Source: Agromyces larvae (GTDB lineage Bacteria > Actinomycetota > Actinomycetes > Actinomycetales > Microbacteriaceae). Taken from it: 64,000 nucleotides of DNA. The notes beneath the pieces are model-generated. The model saw only the letters and a list, made by a program, of their open reading frames with translations. It searched no databases and was not told the DNA's origin. The stretch is from NCBI RefSeq assembly GCF_022811705.1, contig NZ_CP094528.1, positions 868,001 through 932,000 on the forward strand, written 5' to 3'. The first letter of the stretch is position 1; every line of letters begins with the position of its first letter. This document shows, piece by piece, positions 25,844-34,043 of the stretch. The position numbers and the translations under genes were made by a program.

Positions 25844-25916
25844 CCTTGGTGCTCCAATCGACCACGAGAGAGCCCGTTCCCGGCCGAACGATGCGGACTC
25901 GACGAAGGAGCACGTC

Positions 25917-26543
25917 ATGAGCAGCATCAGCATCATCGGTTCGGGGAACATGGCCGGTGCCATCGGCGCCCTGGCCCTCAGGGGAGGCCACACCGTCGAG
26001 GTGGTCGGCCGGGATTCGGACAAAGCCACGGCCTTGGCCCGCGCCCTCGGCCCGGGCGCAACGGTCGGAACATGGGGCCATGCCCCGGTCGGCGACATCG
26101 TGATCCTCGCGGTGCTGTTCGCCGGCGCCGTGCCGATCGTCAGCGAATACGGGGAGGAGCTGGCCGACAAGATCGTCGTCGACATCACGAATCCCTTCAA
26201 CGCCGACGCCAGCGCGTTGGCGATCCCGCACGACACGTCGGTCGCGCAGCAGATTTCCGACGTCGCCCCCGCGAGCACCCAGGTCGTGAAAGCCTTCAAC
26301 ACCCTCTTCCGCCACATCCTCGCCGCGGGCGACCCCGTCGACGTGTTCATCGCGGGTGACGACGCGAAGGCCAAAGCGAAGGTCTCCGCATTCATCACGA
26401 GCCTCGGACTTCGCCCTCGGGACACCGGCGATCTGAGCATGGCGCACTGGTTGGAAGGCGCGGGGCTGCTGGAGATGGGTCTGGCCCGCAACGGTCTGGG
26501 GTTCGACATCTCGCTCGGCGTCCAGGTCGGTGGAGCTGAGTGA
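25917..26543 (+). CDS. NADPH-dependent F420 reductase-like NAD(P)-binding protein
   Basis: 208 residues from ATG 25,917 (GAAGGAG upstream). ISIIGSGNMAGAIGALALRGGHTVEVVGRD is the Rossmann GxGNMA motif of the NADP oxidoreductase, coenzyme F420-dependent family; DIVILAVLF, VVDITNPF and VVKAFNT complete it. Many members lack real F420 use and act on other substrates, so the reaction is open. It overlaps the ABC ATPase start (GTGA) and is the first gene of the operon facing TetR. Confidence 0.82.
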   Translation: MSSISIIGSGNMAGAIGALALRGGHTVEVVGRDSDKATALARALGPGATVGTWGHAPVGDIVILAVLFAGAVPIVSEYGEELADKIVVDITNPFNADASALAIPHDTSVAQQISDVAPASTQVVKAFNTLFRHILAAGDPVDVFIAGDDAKAKAKVSAFITSLGLRPRDTGDLSMAHWLEGAGLLEMGLARNGLGFDISLGVQVGGAE

Positions 26544-27373
26544 TCATGGGCGAGTCCGATGCACGCGTCATCACCATCGCGAACACCTCAGAACCGGCCA
26601 CCACGATCGGCACTCCGGAGGCGGCACCCGCTCCCGCTTCGACCGTCGCGCCGGCGTTGCGGCTCGACGCGGTCGTCAAGAGCTACGGCACCGGCACGTC
26701 GGCGGTGACCGCGCTTCGCGGCATCGACCTCACCCTGGAGCGAGGATCGTTCACCGCCATCATGGGACCGTCGGGATCGGGGAAGAGCACGTTCCTGCAC
26801 GCCGCGGCGGGCCTCGACACTCCGACGAGCGGTTCGGTCCGGATCGGCGACACCGACATCTCGCGAATGCGGGCCAACAAGCTCGCGAAGTTCCGGCGGC
26901 AGCATGTCGGCTTCGTCTTCCAGGCGTACAACCTGCTTCCCGCGCTGACGGTGGAGCAGAACATCACGCTGCCGCTCCTTCTGGCGGGCAACCGGGTGGA
27001 ACGAGGCTGGCTGGATCGGATCATCCGCTCGGTGGGTCTGGACGCGCTCCGACAACGGCGCCCGGCGGAGCTCTCGGGCGGGCAGCAGCAGCGGGTGGCC
27101 ATCGCCCGCGCGCTGATCACGCGGCCGGATGTCGTCTTCGCCGACGAGCCGACGGGTGCGCTCGACTCGCGAACCGGGCTCCAAGTGCTCGAACTGCTCG
27201 CCCAGATGACCCGCGAACTGAACCAGACCATCGTCATGGTGACCCACGATCCGGTGGTCGCGTCGCACGCCGACCGCGTCATCTTCCTCGCCGACGGTGC
27301 GTTCGTCGGTTCGCTGGAAGGTGCGACGACCGCGCAGATCGCCGATCGCATGACCGGATCGAGGACATCATGA
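26540..27373 (+). CDS. ABC transporter ATP-binding protein (MacB/LolD type)
   Basis: 277 residues (GTG 26,540, or ATG 26,546). Walker A MGPSGSGKST, Q-loop VFQAYNLLP, signature LSGGQQQR, Walker B VVFADEPTGALD and the H-loop VTHD are all present. The N-terminal ~35 residues are a Pro/Ala-rich extension. The stop overlaps the permease start as ATGA (27,370-27,373). Type VII ABC systems of this kind drive mechanotransmission or export, often of antimicrobials or lipids. Substrate unknown. Confidence 0.92.
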   Translation: MIMGESDARVITIANTSEPATTIGTPEAAPAPASTVAPALRLDAVVKSYGTGTSAVTALRGIDLTLERGSFTAIMGPSGSGKSTFLHAAAGLDTPTSGSVRIGDTDISRMRANKLAKFRRQHVGFVFQAYNLLPALTVEQNITLPLLLAGNRVERGWLDRIIRSVGLDALRQRRPAELSGGQQQRVAIARALITRPDVVFADEPTGALDSRTGLQVLELLAQMTRELNQTIVMVTHDPVVASHADRVIFLADGAFVGSLEGATTAQIADRMTGSRTS

Positions 27374-29871
27374 ACACCCTCATCCGGGCGGGAATCCGCC
27401 AGAACCGGGGGACGCTCATCGGTGTCTTCGTGGCGGTGCTCACCGCGACGATGCTGGCGACCGGGCTGGGCGTGCTGATCGAATCGGGCTCACGCGGCGG
27501 GATCGACCCGGAACGCTACGCCGCGGCCGACGTGATCGTGGGTGGAGATCAGTCGTTCGAAACCCCCGAGGGCGCGACGTACTCGCTTCCCGAGCGCGTG
27601 CCGCTTCCGACCGATGCGGTCGCCGCGATTCGATCCCTCCCTGCCGCAGCCGAGGTCATCAGGGATGCGACGGTCCCGTTGTCGTGGGACGGCTCGCTGA
27701 TCGAAGCCCACGGATGGAGTTCGGCGGCGCTCACCCCGTATCGGATCAGCCGGGGCCGCACCCCCGTCGCGGCGAACGAGGTGGCCGTCGACGACAACCT
27801 GGCGCCGCGCACCGAACTCGGCGCGACCATCACGCTCGCCCACGGCGGCATCGACGCCGACTATCGCGTCGTCGGGGTCGCCGCCGCCGGGTCGGGCGAT
27901 CAGCCAGATCGTGCCGGGCACGTCTTCATGACGGATGCCGCGGCATCCGCCCTGGCGCCGGGCGGCGGTGCCGGCGACCTCGTCGGAGTCTTCGCCGGCC
28001 CGGGCATCTCGCCGGGCGAACTGGCGAGTGAGATTCGCGCGCAACTGCCCGACACGGTCACCTACACGGGGGACGAGCGCGGCGCTGTCGAGTTCCTCGA
28101 CGCGGGTGCAGCGCGAGGAACCCTCGTGGCGATCGGATCCTCGTTCGCCGGCACGGCCGTGCTGATCGCCCTGTTCGTGGTCGCGACCACGTTGTCGCTG
28201 TCGATCCAGCGGCGGAGGCGGGACTTCGCCCTGATGCGCGCCATCGGCGCGACACCGCTGCAGATCCACCGACTCATCGCACAGGAAGTGCTGCTCGTGG
28301 CGGGCGCGGGAGCACTCATCGGCGTCATCCCGGGCTACCTGCTGGCCGTGGTGATGCGACTCGGATTCGCGCAGGCGGGAGTGATCCCGCAGGACTTCGC
28401 GCTCACCTTCGGGGCGATTCCCGCGCTGGTCGCGGTCGTGGTCATGCTCGTGGCATCCCAACTCGCCGCGGCCGTCGCCGCCCGGCGACCCGCGCGCATC
28501 AATCCGATCGAAGCGCTGCGGGAGGCATCGACCACCCCGCCTCGGGTGGGGCGCGGGCGCACGATCACCGGCCTCGTCCTGGGATCCATCGGCCTGCTCG
28601 CCTCTGCCGTGCCGCTCTTCCTCCCCGGGACCATCGCAGTCGCCGGGCCGATCGCGGCCGCGCTGCTCCTGATCGTCGCGGTCGGTCTGCTCGGGCCGCA
28701 TCTGGTGCGCATCGCCGTCGCGGTGCTCGGTTGGCCGCTCCGGCACGTGAGGTCGCCCGCCGCGTTCCTCGCGGCCGCGAATGCGCGCAGCAACGCTCGT
28801 CGCCTGGCTGCCGCGATCGTCCCCCTGGCGCTCGGAATCGGTCTCGCCCTCGTGCAGGTGGGCACGCAGTCGATCGTCGCGGCCGAGGCCACGTCGCAGT
28901 CGCACGCCGGGGTGACCGCCGATCTGATGGTGACGGGCGGGGCATCCGGACTGTCCGATGCCGCCGTCGCCTCCATCGCCCGGACCTCGGGGGTGCGCGA
29001 AGCCAACCCCGTGGCGCTCAGCCAGATGATCTTCAGCTTCGAGCAGCTCGGCGACCCGACGTCCGATCAGTATCCGGTGCAGGGCATCGACCCGGCAGCG
29101 ACGGCCTCGACGATGGATCTCGGCGTGACGGCCGGTGCGCTCGAAGCGCTCACCGACCCGCAGGCCATCGCGTTGAGTTCCGACGCGGCGCTCGCAGCGG
29201 GCGTGGGGGTCGGCGACACCGTCAGCGGGCACTTCGGCGACGGAACGGCGGTCACCTCGACGGTGGTCGCCGTCTACGCCCGAGGGCTGGGCTTCGGCGA
29301 CGCGACGATGACGAACGCCGCGCTGCTCGCCCACACGACGACCGGCCTGAGCGAATACGTGCTCGTGGGCACTGAGCCGGGGCAGCGGGCGCACGTGCAG
29401 GAGTCGCTGGAGGCAGCCGGATTCACCGTCGCGGACCGCGGCGAGCTGCGGGCGGCCGGCGACCGTGCACGCGACGCGAACTCGCTCGTCAACCTGGTTG
29501 CGCTGGCCGTCATCCTCGGCTACATCGCCATCGCGGTGGTGAACACCCTGGTGATGGCGACCGGGGAGCGGCGGCGTGAGTTCGCGCTGATGCAGCTGGT
29601 CGGATCGACGCGCAGACAGGTGCGGGCGATGATGCGCACGGAGTCGGTGATGGTCGTGGTGCTCGCCGCGGTGCTCGGAGCGCTGGTGGCCGGGCCCCCG
29701 CTGCTCGGCATCAGCTTCGGCGTTTCGGGACGGCTGCTGCCGAACCTCTCGCCGCTCGAGGCGATCGCGATCGTCGGCTCGCTCGGCGTCATCGGCCTGA
29801 TCTCGCTCGCGGTCGCGACACGGGCCGCGATGCGAGGCGCGCCCATCGTCGAGATCGGATCGCGCCAGTAG
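27370..29871 (+). CDS. FtsX-domain ABC transporter permease, two FtsX modules
   Basis: 833 residues from ATG 27,370. N-terminal membrane segment GTLIGVFVAVLTATMLATGL, a large extracytoplasmic domain, then a first FtsX block (LIALFVVATTLSLSIQRRRRDFALMRAIGATPLQIHRLIAQEVLLV) and a second at the C-terminus (VNLVALAVILGYIAIAVVNTLV, RREFALMQLVGSTRRQVRAMM). This duplicated layout is typical of actinobacterial MacB-like exporters that form a transporter with a LolD-type ATPase. Translation is coupled to the ATPase gene. Expected location: cytoplasmic membrane. Confidence 0.9.
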   Translation: MNTLIRAGIRQNRGTLIGVFVAVLTATMLATGLGVLIESGSRGGIDPERYAAADVIVGGDQSFETPEGATYSLPERVPLPTDAVAAIRSLPAAAEVIRDATVPLSWDGSLIEAHGWSSAALTPYRISRGRTPVAANEVAVDDNLAPRTELGATITLAHGGIDADYRVVGVAAAGSGDQPDRAGHVFMTDAAASALAPGGGAGDLVGVFAGPGISPGELASEIRAQLPDTVTYTGDERGAVEFLDAGAARGTLVAIGSSFAGTAVLIALFVVATTLSLSIQRRRRDFALMRAIGATPLQIHRLIAQEVLLVAGAGALIGVIPGYLLAVVMRLGFAQAGVIPQDFALTFGAIPALVAVVVMLVASQLAAAVAARRPARINPIEALREASTTPPRVGRGRTITGLVLGSIGLLASAVPLFLPGTIAVAGPIAAALLLIVAVGLLGPHLVRIAVAVLGWPLRHVRSPAAFLAAANARSNARRLAAAIVPLALGIGLALVQVGTQSIVAAEATSQSHAGVTADLMVTGGASGLSDAAVASIARTSGVREANPVALSQMIFSFEQLGDPTSDQYPVQGIDPAATASTMDLGVTAGALEALTDPQAIALSSDAALAAGVGVGDTVSGHFGDGTAVTSTVVAVYARGLGFGDATMTNAALLAHTTTGLSEYVLVGTEPGQRAHVQESLEAAGFTVADRGELRAAGDRARDANSLVNLVALAVILGYIAIAVVNTLVMATGERRREFALMQLVGSTRRQVRAMMRTESVMVVVLAAVLGALVAGPPLLGISFGVSGRLLPNLSPLEAIAIVGSLGVIGLISLAVATRAAMRGAPIVEIGSRQ

Positions 29872-29982
29872 CGTCTGCCGGGGCGAGCGCGAGTCGGACG
29901 CAGCGTCATGTCGGACTCGCCGGACAGGCGGTGGCTTCGAGATGATGGCAGAATCCTCGACACCCACGGGAAAGGTTGATCG

Positions 29983-30246
29983 GTGAAGTTCACTCCCGTC
30001 CACTTCTCTCGCGAGGGCCGATACTCGCTGGGCATCGAGCAGGACACCGACCGGCGGTACCTCGCGATCCCCGTCACCAGCCGGATCGCCGACTACGAGG
30101 AGTACTACGAACTCACCGCCGACGAGTACGAGCGCTTTCTCGCAGATGGCGGCGTGGCGACCGCGTTCGCGGACGAGTGTCGCGAGCGGAGAAACGATGA
30201 GCGCCTCATCCGAAAGCCCGGGTGGAACCGCGGCATCCCCTTGTGA
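29983..30246 (+). CDS. Small conserved-looking hypothetical protein
   Basis: 87 residues from GTG 29,983, with AAAGG upstream. Rich in Tyr, Asp and Glu (YEEYYELTADEYERFLADG) and soluble. I recall similar small proteins in actinobacteria but no function. Its stop overlaps a GTG at 30,243 that opens the frame running into the next gene. Confidence 0.55.
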   Translation: MKFTPVHFSREGRYSLGIEQDTDRRYLAIPVTSRIADYEEYYELTADEYERFLADGGVATAFADECRERRNDERLIRKPGWNRGIPL

Positions 30247-30545
30247 ATGTCGAGTGGGCCTTCGGAGGTCATCCAGAAGCCGGCCAGGAGCACGTCCGGG
30301 CACTGCGGTTCGTCGCAGAGCCGCACCACGCCGACGCCGTCGTGCACGCCCTGGTCGAACGGGGAATGGAGGCACGGGTCGCAGGCATGACCGCCGGACG
30401 GCGAGGCGACAGCCTGGCTGATCCTGCACGAGAACTGACCGTTTCGATCCGGTGCGACCTCCATCGGGGGCGCCCGCCGCTGGTAGCTTCGCAAGCACCC
30501 GATCGCGGCGCCCGGCCTCGATCGCGAGCGACGAGGAGAACGTCT
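30247..30545. other. Region of unclear coding status before the saccharopine dehydrogenase-like gene
   Basis: The plus frame is open from GTG 30,243 (GTGA overlap with the previous stop) through to the gene at 30,546, which would add about 100 residues, but these show no family motif and turn Arg-rich. A minus-strand frame (30,105-30,494) is also open. I call neither. Confidence 0.35.
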
Positions 30546-31631
30546 GTGAGCGCGGACGCAGCAGCATCAGAGCCCATCGGGACGACCGGCGCACCGGCGA
30601 AGGTTCTCGTGTACGGGGCGTACGGGCACACCGGCCGGTTCGTCGTCACCGAACTGGTCGAGCGCGGCCATGTCCCGGTGCTCTCGGGCCGCAACGAGAC
30701 GGCTCTGGCCGCGATGGCCGGCGAGCTCGGCCTCGAGGCCCGCCAGGCGGATGTCTCGGATGCGACGGCGCTCGACGCGGCGCTGCACGGCGTCGCCGCC
30801 CTCGTCAACTGCGCCGGCCCGTTCGCGCACACGACCGAGCCGCTGCTGGACGCCGCGCTGCGGGCGCAGGTCGCCTACGTGGATGTCGCGGCCGAGATCG
30901 AGGCGAACGAGGACACGTTCAGCCGCCTGCGCGGACGCGCCGACCTCGAGGGCGCGATCGTCGTCCCCGCGATGGCGTTCTTCGGCGGGCTCGGCGATCT
31001 GCTCGCAACCGCAGCGGCGGGCGACTGGACGGATGCCGATGAGGTGCGCGTCGCCTACGGGCTGAGCAGCTGGCATCCCACCGCCGGAACCCGCGCAGCC
31101 GGTGCGGTGTCCCGGGAGCGACGCGACGGCCGGCACGTCACCTTCGAGGACGGCGGCCTGCGCTACGGGGAGGACCGGTCGGAGCTCACGACCTGGTCAT
31201 TCCCCGAGCCCACCGGCGCGCGAGACGTTCGGAGCAAGTTCTCGATGGCCGATATCGTCACCATTCCGAAGCATCTGGCCGTCCGCGAGGTGACCTGCTT
31301 CATGACGGTCGAGGCGGTCTCGGAGCTCTCGTCCCCGGCCACGCCCGAGCCGGTCGCGGTCGACGAGAGCGGCCGTTCCGAGCAGACGTTCGTCGTCGAC
31401 GTCGTGGTCCGCCGCGGCACCGAGGAGCGACGGGCGTTCGCTTCCGGGCAGGACATCTACGCGATCACCGGACCCCTTGCCGCCGAGGCGGTCGATCGCA
31501 TCCTCACCGGGCGCACCCGCACCACCGGCGTCGCACCCGCCGGTGCGATGTTCGACCCCGCCGACTTCCTCGACGCGCTGCACGACGAACTCGCCTGGGC
31601 GATCGAGGAGTCGACGCCCGGCGAGTCGTGA
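30546..31631 (+). CDS. Saccharopine dehydrogenase-like NAD(P)-binding protein
   Basis: 361 residues from GTG 30,546 with GAGGAG 11 bp upstream. AKVLVYGAYGHTGRFVVTELVERG is the GxxGxxG Rossmann motif of the saccharopine dehydrogenase NADP-binding domain family, followed by SGRNETALAAMAGELG and the VVNCAGPFAHTTEPLLDAAL block common to trans-acting enoyl reductase-like members. Such proteins reduce or epimerise varied small molecules or act in lipid modification; the substrate is unknown. No clear operon partner. Confidence 0.78.
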   Translation: MSADAAASEPIGTTGAPAKVLVYGAYGHTGRFVVTELVERGHVPVLSGRNETALAAMAGELGLEARQADVSDATALDAALHGVAALVNCAGPFAHTTEPLLDAALRAQVAYVDVAAEIEANEDTFSRLRGRADLEGAIVVPAMAFFGGLGDLLATAAAGDWTDADEVRVAYGLSSWHPTAGTRAAGAVSRERRDGRHVTFEDGGLRYGEDRSELTTWSFPEPTGARDVRSKFSMADIVTIPKHLAVREVTCFMTVEAVSELSSPATPEPVAVDESGRSEQTFVVDVVVRRGTEERRAFASGQDIYAITGPLAAEAVDRILTGRTRTTGVAPAGAMFDPADFLDALHDELAWAIEESTPGES

Positions 31632-31686
31632 ACGGGCTCGTCCCCGCGCCGTAGCCCACCCGTGCACGCCGGCAGCCGTCGAACGC

Positions 31687-31818
31687 TCAGTCGCCCGACC
31701 GCCGCCGCTCGATCAGCCCCGTGTCGCGCCAGGTGCCGGCGAGCGGGCCGTAGCCCATCAGCGCGATCCGTTCGCGGGCTCCGACGACGCGGAAGCCGTG
31801 CTGTTCGGTGGCGCCCCC
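31687..31818 (-). pseudogene. C-terminal remnant of a GNAT (phosphinothricin-type) acetyltransferase
   Basis: On the minus strand the frame reads TEQHGFRVVGARERIAL then GTWRDTGLIERRRSGD-stop (31,687). HexxGFRxVGxRERI...WRDTxLIERRS is the C-terminal signature of PAT-family GNAT acetyltransferases. The N-terminal ~120 residues are missing; directly upstream is the end of a different gene (31,821), so a deletion probably joined them. Confidence 0.55.
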
Positions 31819-31820
31819 GC

Positions 31821-32144
31821 TCAGAACCCGCCGTTCCAGACGCGGGCGGCGATCGCCCACCAGCCGGACGCGACGCCGCTCGGGTTCACCGCGACGTCGA
31901 GGCCGAGGGTCGAGGCATCCGGAACACCGGCGAGCCAGCCGATGACGAGATCGAGGCGGCCAGGGCGTTCCGCTGCCGCCGCAGCGTCGCGGCGGGCGGA
32001 ACGCCGCCAGAGCAGGTCCGCCTGAGCCGGCGTGAGCCGCTGGAATGCGGCGACCTCGGCCGTGGTGATCGCCGAGCGACGGTGCGGCTGCTCGCGCTCG
32101 TACCGCTTCACCACCCGGATGTCTCGAACCGATGCTTGGAACAT
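31821..32144 (-). CDS. Hypothetical protein sharing a motif with the gene at 38,169
   Basis: 107 residues. The segment AFQRLTPAQADLLWRRSA matches AFERLTPAQLDLLFERLT in the protein at 38,169-38,657, and both end in a Trp-rich WWAIA/WYAIA stretch, so the two are distant paralogues placed on either side of the esterase/LAL/VOC cluster. Soluble, no catalytic motif seen. Downstream of it lies a broken acetyltransferase; upstream is a strong hairpin that isolates it from the esterase. Confidence 0.55.
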   Translation of the reverse strand: MFQASVRDIRVVKRYEREQPHRRSAITTAEVAAFQRLTPAQADLLWRRSARRDAAAAAERPGRLDLVIGWLAGVPDASTLGLDVAVNPSGVASGWWAIAARVWNGGF

Positions 32145-32176
32145 GGCGGCCTCTCGACGGCTCGTGCGATGCGGGT

Positions 32177-32206
32177 GCCGGGGGTGCCGGTGACGGCACC
32201 CCCGGC
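32177..32206 (-). terminator. Terminator hairpin after the carboxylesterase
   Basis: GCCGGGGGTGCCG and CGGCACCCCCGGC form a perfect 13-bp stem with a GTGA loop, 14 bp after the esterase stop. Confidence 0.7.
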
Positions 32207-32219
32207 GGGGGTGTGCGAT

Positions 32220-33926
32220 TCAGAGGTTGGCCAGCAGCGCGGCGGCCGCCCAGACTCCGCACTTGTGCGTGAGGGCGAAGTCGCGCTCCACCTTCGACCC
32301 GGGCGTCTCGAAGGAGACGATGCGCGGGTTCAGCGCCTTGAACTGCGGCCACTGCACCGCCTCAGTCGACGGCGAGCCGATCGCGGCGAACTGCACCCAC
32401 GCGGCGCGCATGTTCGCGGCGAGCTGCTCCTGGTCGGGTGAGAGCCCGCCGGGCAGCTGCGAGTTCGGGAGGTCGAACAGGTACTGCAGCTCCGACTGGT
32501 GCGTCGCGGCGAACGGTGCGCCCAGGCCGTCGGGGACATCGCGCTGGGGGGCCAGCGCGTCGTTGAACTCGTATGCGAACGTCGGCACGTATCGCGAGGC
32601 GGCGATGTCGAGCGCATACGCGGGGCACGAGAAGTTCGCGTCGGAGTTCAGCGTGCTGAACGCGTGCGCGGGGGTCGCGTACTTCGACAGCGGGTACGCC
32701 GCCGCGATCAACTTCGCCTTCGTCGTGCTGATGCCGAAGTTCGTCGCGATCGTCGACACGTAGTTCGAGGCGTCGATCGGGCCGGGAAGCAGGATCGTGG
32801 CGCCCTTCGTCACGCTTCGACCGATCGTGGTGAAGATCCGCTCCTCCTGCGTGTTCGTGCCGTTGATGATGGGCACCCGATTGAACCGACCGGTGGCGAT
32901 CGCCGAGCCGACCGATTCGCGCAGCACCGTCCCGTCGACGTAGCCCGGCGTGAACGAGGCCTGCTCGTGGGCGACGAGCGTGTCGACCGACACCGCGCGC
33001 AGGCACTCGGCGGACTGGTCGGGGCATCCGACCGCAGCCGCGCTGGCCTGGCCGGCCTGCTCGGCCTGTGCGAGCGACTGCTGCTGGAGCGCGAACGCAC
33101 CCGCCTGGATCACCGCGCGGTGGAACAGGCCTTTCGCCCCGGGGGAGGCCAGTTGTGCGAGCACCGAGAGACCACCGGCCGAGTGACCGACGATCGTCAC
33201 GTTGTCGCGGGCGCCGCCGAACTGATCGATGTTCTGCTGCACCCAACGCAGGGCCGCCTGCTGGTCCTGGTAGCCGAAGTTGCCGGTGCTTGCGCCCGGG
33301 CCGTCGGCGAGTGCGGGATGCGCGAGGAACCCGAGCAGCCCGAGTCGGTAGTTGAACGTGACGACGATCGCGCCGTCGCCCGCGAGCTTCGTGGGGTCGT
33401 AGTCGGCGCCCTCACCGTACGAGAAGCCGCCACCGTGGATGTACACGATGACGGGCAGCTCGCCGCTCGCCGCGGCATCCCTTGCCGGGGCGGTCACGTT
33501 CAGGTAGAGGCAGTCCTCGCTCTGCCCCCACGGGCTCGGCGGAGCCTGTGGGCACACCGGCGGGAAGACGGTCGCGTCACGGGTGTCGGTCCATGAGGCG
33601 ACCGGCTGCGGGGGAGTCCACCGCAGGTCGCCGGTTGGCGGAGCCGCATACGGGATGCCGCGGAACTCGACGCCGGTGGGCGTGGCGATGCCCTGCACGG
33701 GCCCGTCCGCGGTCTGCACGACGGGCGCGTCGGGCGCGTCGCCGGATGGACTGCTCGAAGCCGCGGCGCTGAGGGTCTCGGCGTGGGCAGGCTGGACGAT
33801 CGACGCCCAACAGGCGACGAGCACGACGATCGCGGCGGCGACCGCTGCGATCGAGAAGGCGATGCGCTTCGCATCGACGGCGCGTGCCGACGTGCGAGCG
33901 ACTCGGGAGTGGGTGTGGATGTTCAT
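32220..33926 (-). CDS. Secreted type-B carboxylesterase
   Basis: 568 residues from ATG 33,926 (MNIHTHSRV). The N-terminus has a basic region, then IAFSIAAVAAAIVVLVACWASI and AHA, a signal peptide or anchor. FRGIPYAAPPTGDLRW, SEDCLYLNVTAP, VYIHGGGFSYG and VTIVGHSAGGLSV are the carboxylesterase/cholinesterase signatures; the nucleophile elbow reads GHSAGG rather than the usual GESAGG. Acid and His positions lie in the C-terminal half (EERIF, ATHQSELQYLF). It hydrolyses carboxylic esters outside the cell. It is next to the LAL regulator gene on the same strand and may be under its control. Confidence 0.88.
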   Translation of the reverse strand: MNIHTHSRVARTSARAVDAKRIAFSIAAVAAAIVVLVACWASIVQPAHAETLSAAASSSPSGDAPDAPVVQTADGPVQGIATPTGVEFRGIPYAAPPTGDLRWTPPQPVASWTDTRDATVFPPVCPQAPPSPWGQSEDCLYLNVTAPARDAAASGELPVIVYIHGGGFSYGEGADYDPTKLAGDGAIVVTFNYRLGLLGFLAHPALADGPGASTGNFGYQDQQAALRWVQQNIDQFGGARDNVTIVGHSAGGLSVLAQLASPGAKGLFHRAVIQAGAFALQQQSLAQAEQAGQASAAAVGCPDQSAECLRAVSVDTLVAHEQASFTPGYVDGTVLRESVGSAIATGRFNRVPIINGTNTQEERIFTTIGRSVTKGATILLPGPIDASNYVSTIATNFGISTTKAKLIAAAYPLSKYATPAHAFSTLNSDANFSCPAYALDIAASRYVPTFAYEFNDALAPQRDVPDGLGAPFAATHQSELQYLFDLPNSQLPGGLSPDQEQLAANMRAAWVQFAAIGSPSTEAVQWPQFKALNPRIVSFETPGSKVERDFALTHKCGVWAAAALLANL

Positions 33927-33997
33927 GGCTCCACGGTCGTGCAACCGTTCCCGGGGGGCACCTGTGCCGGTGACGGGGAAGCCCCCCGGTATTCCAT

Positions 33998-34020
33998 CCC
34001 GTCGGGATGCCCGGGGGTCC
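33998..34020. promoter_or_regulatory. Intergenic GC-rich motif between LAL regulator and esterase
   Basis: Reverse complement contains ACCCCCGGGCATCCC, similar to motifs before the genes at 38,039, 39,410 and 53,019. A nearby 9-bp inverted repeat (CCGGGGGGC/GCCCCCCGG, about 33,950-33,990) lies in the same intergenic stretch. Confidence 0.3.
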
Positions 34021-34043
34021 GGTGCGCGGGTCCGTCGGGGCGG

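Noticed and set aside
27490..30594. 1034-codon open frame on the minus strand opposite the FtsX permease
   Set aside because: Composition (Arg, Asp, His, Gly) is that of antisense high-GC DNA; the plus strand encodes a complete permease coupled to its ATPase.
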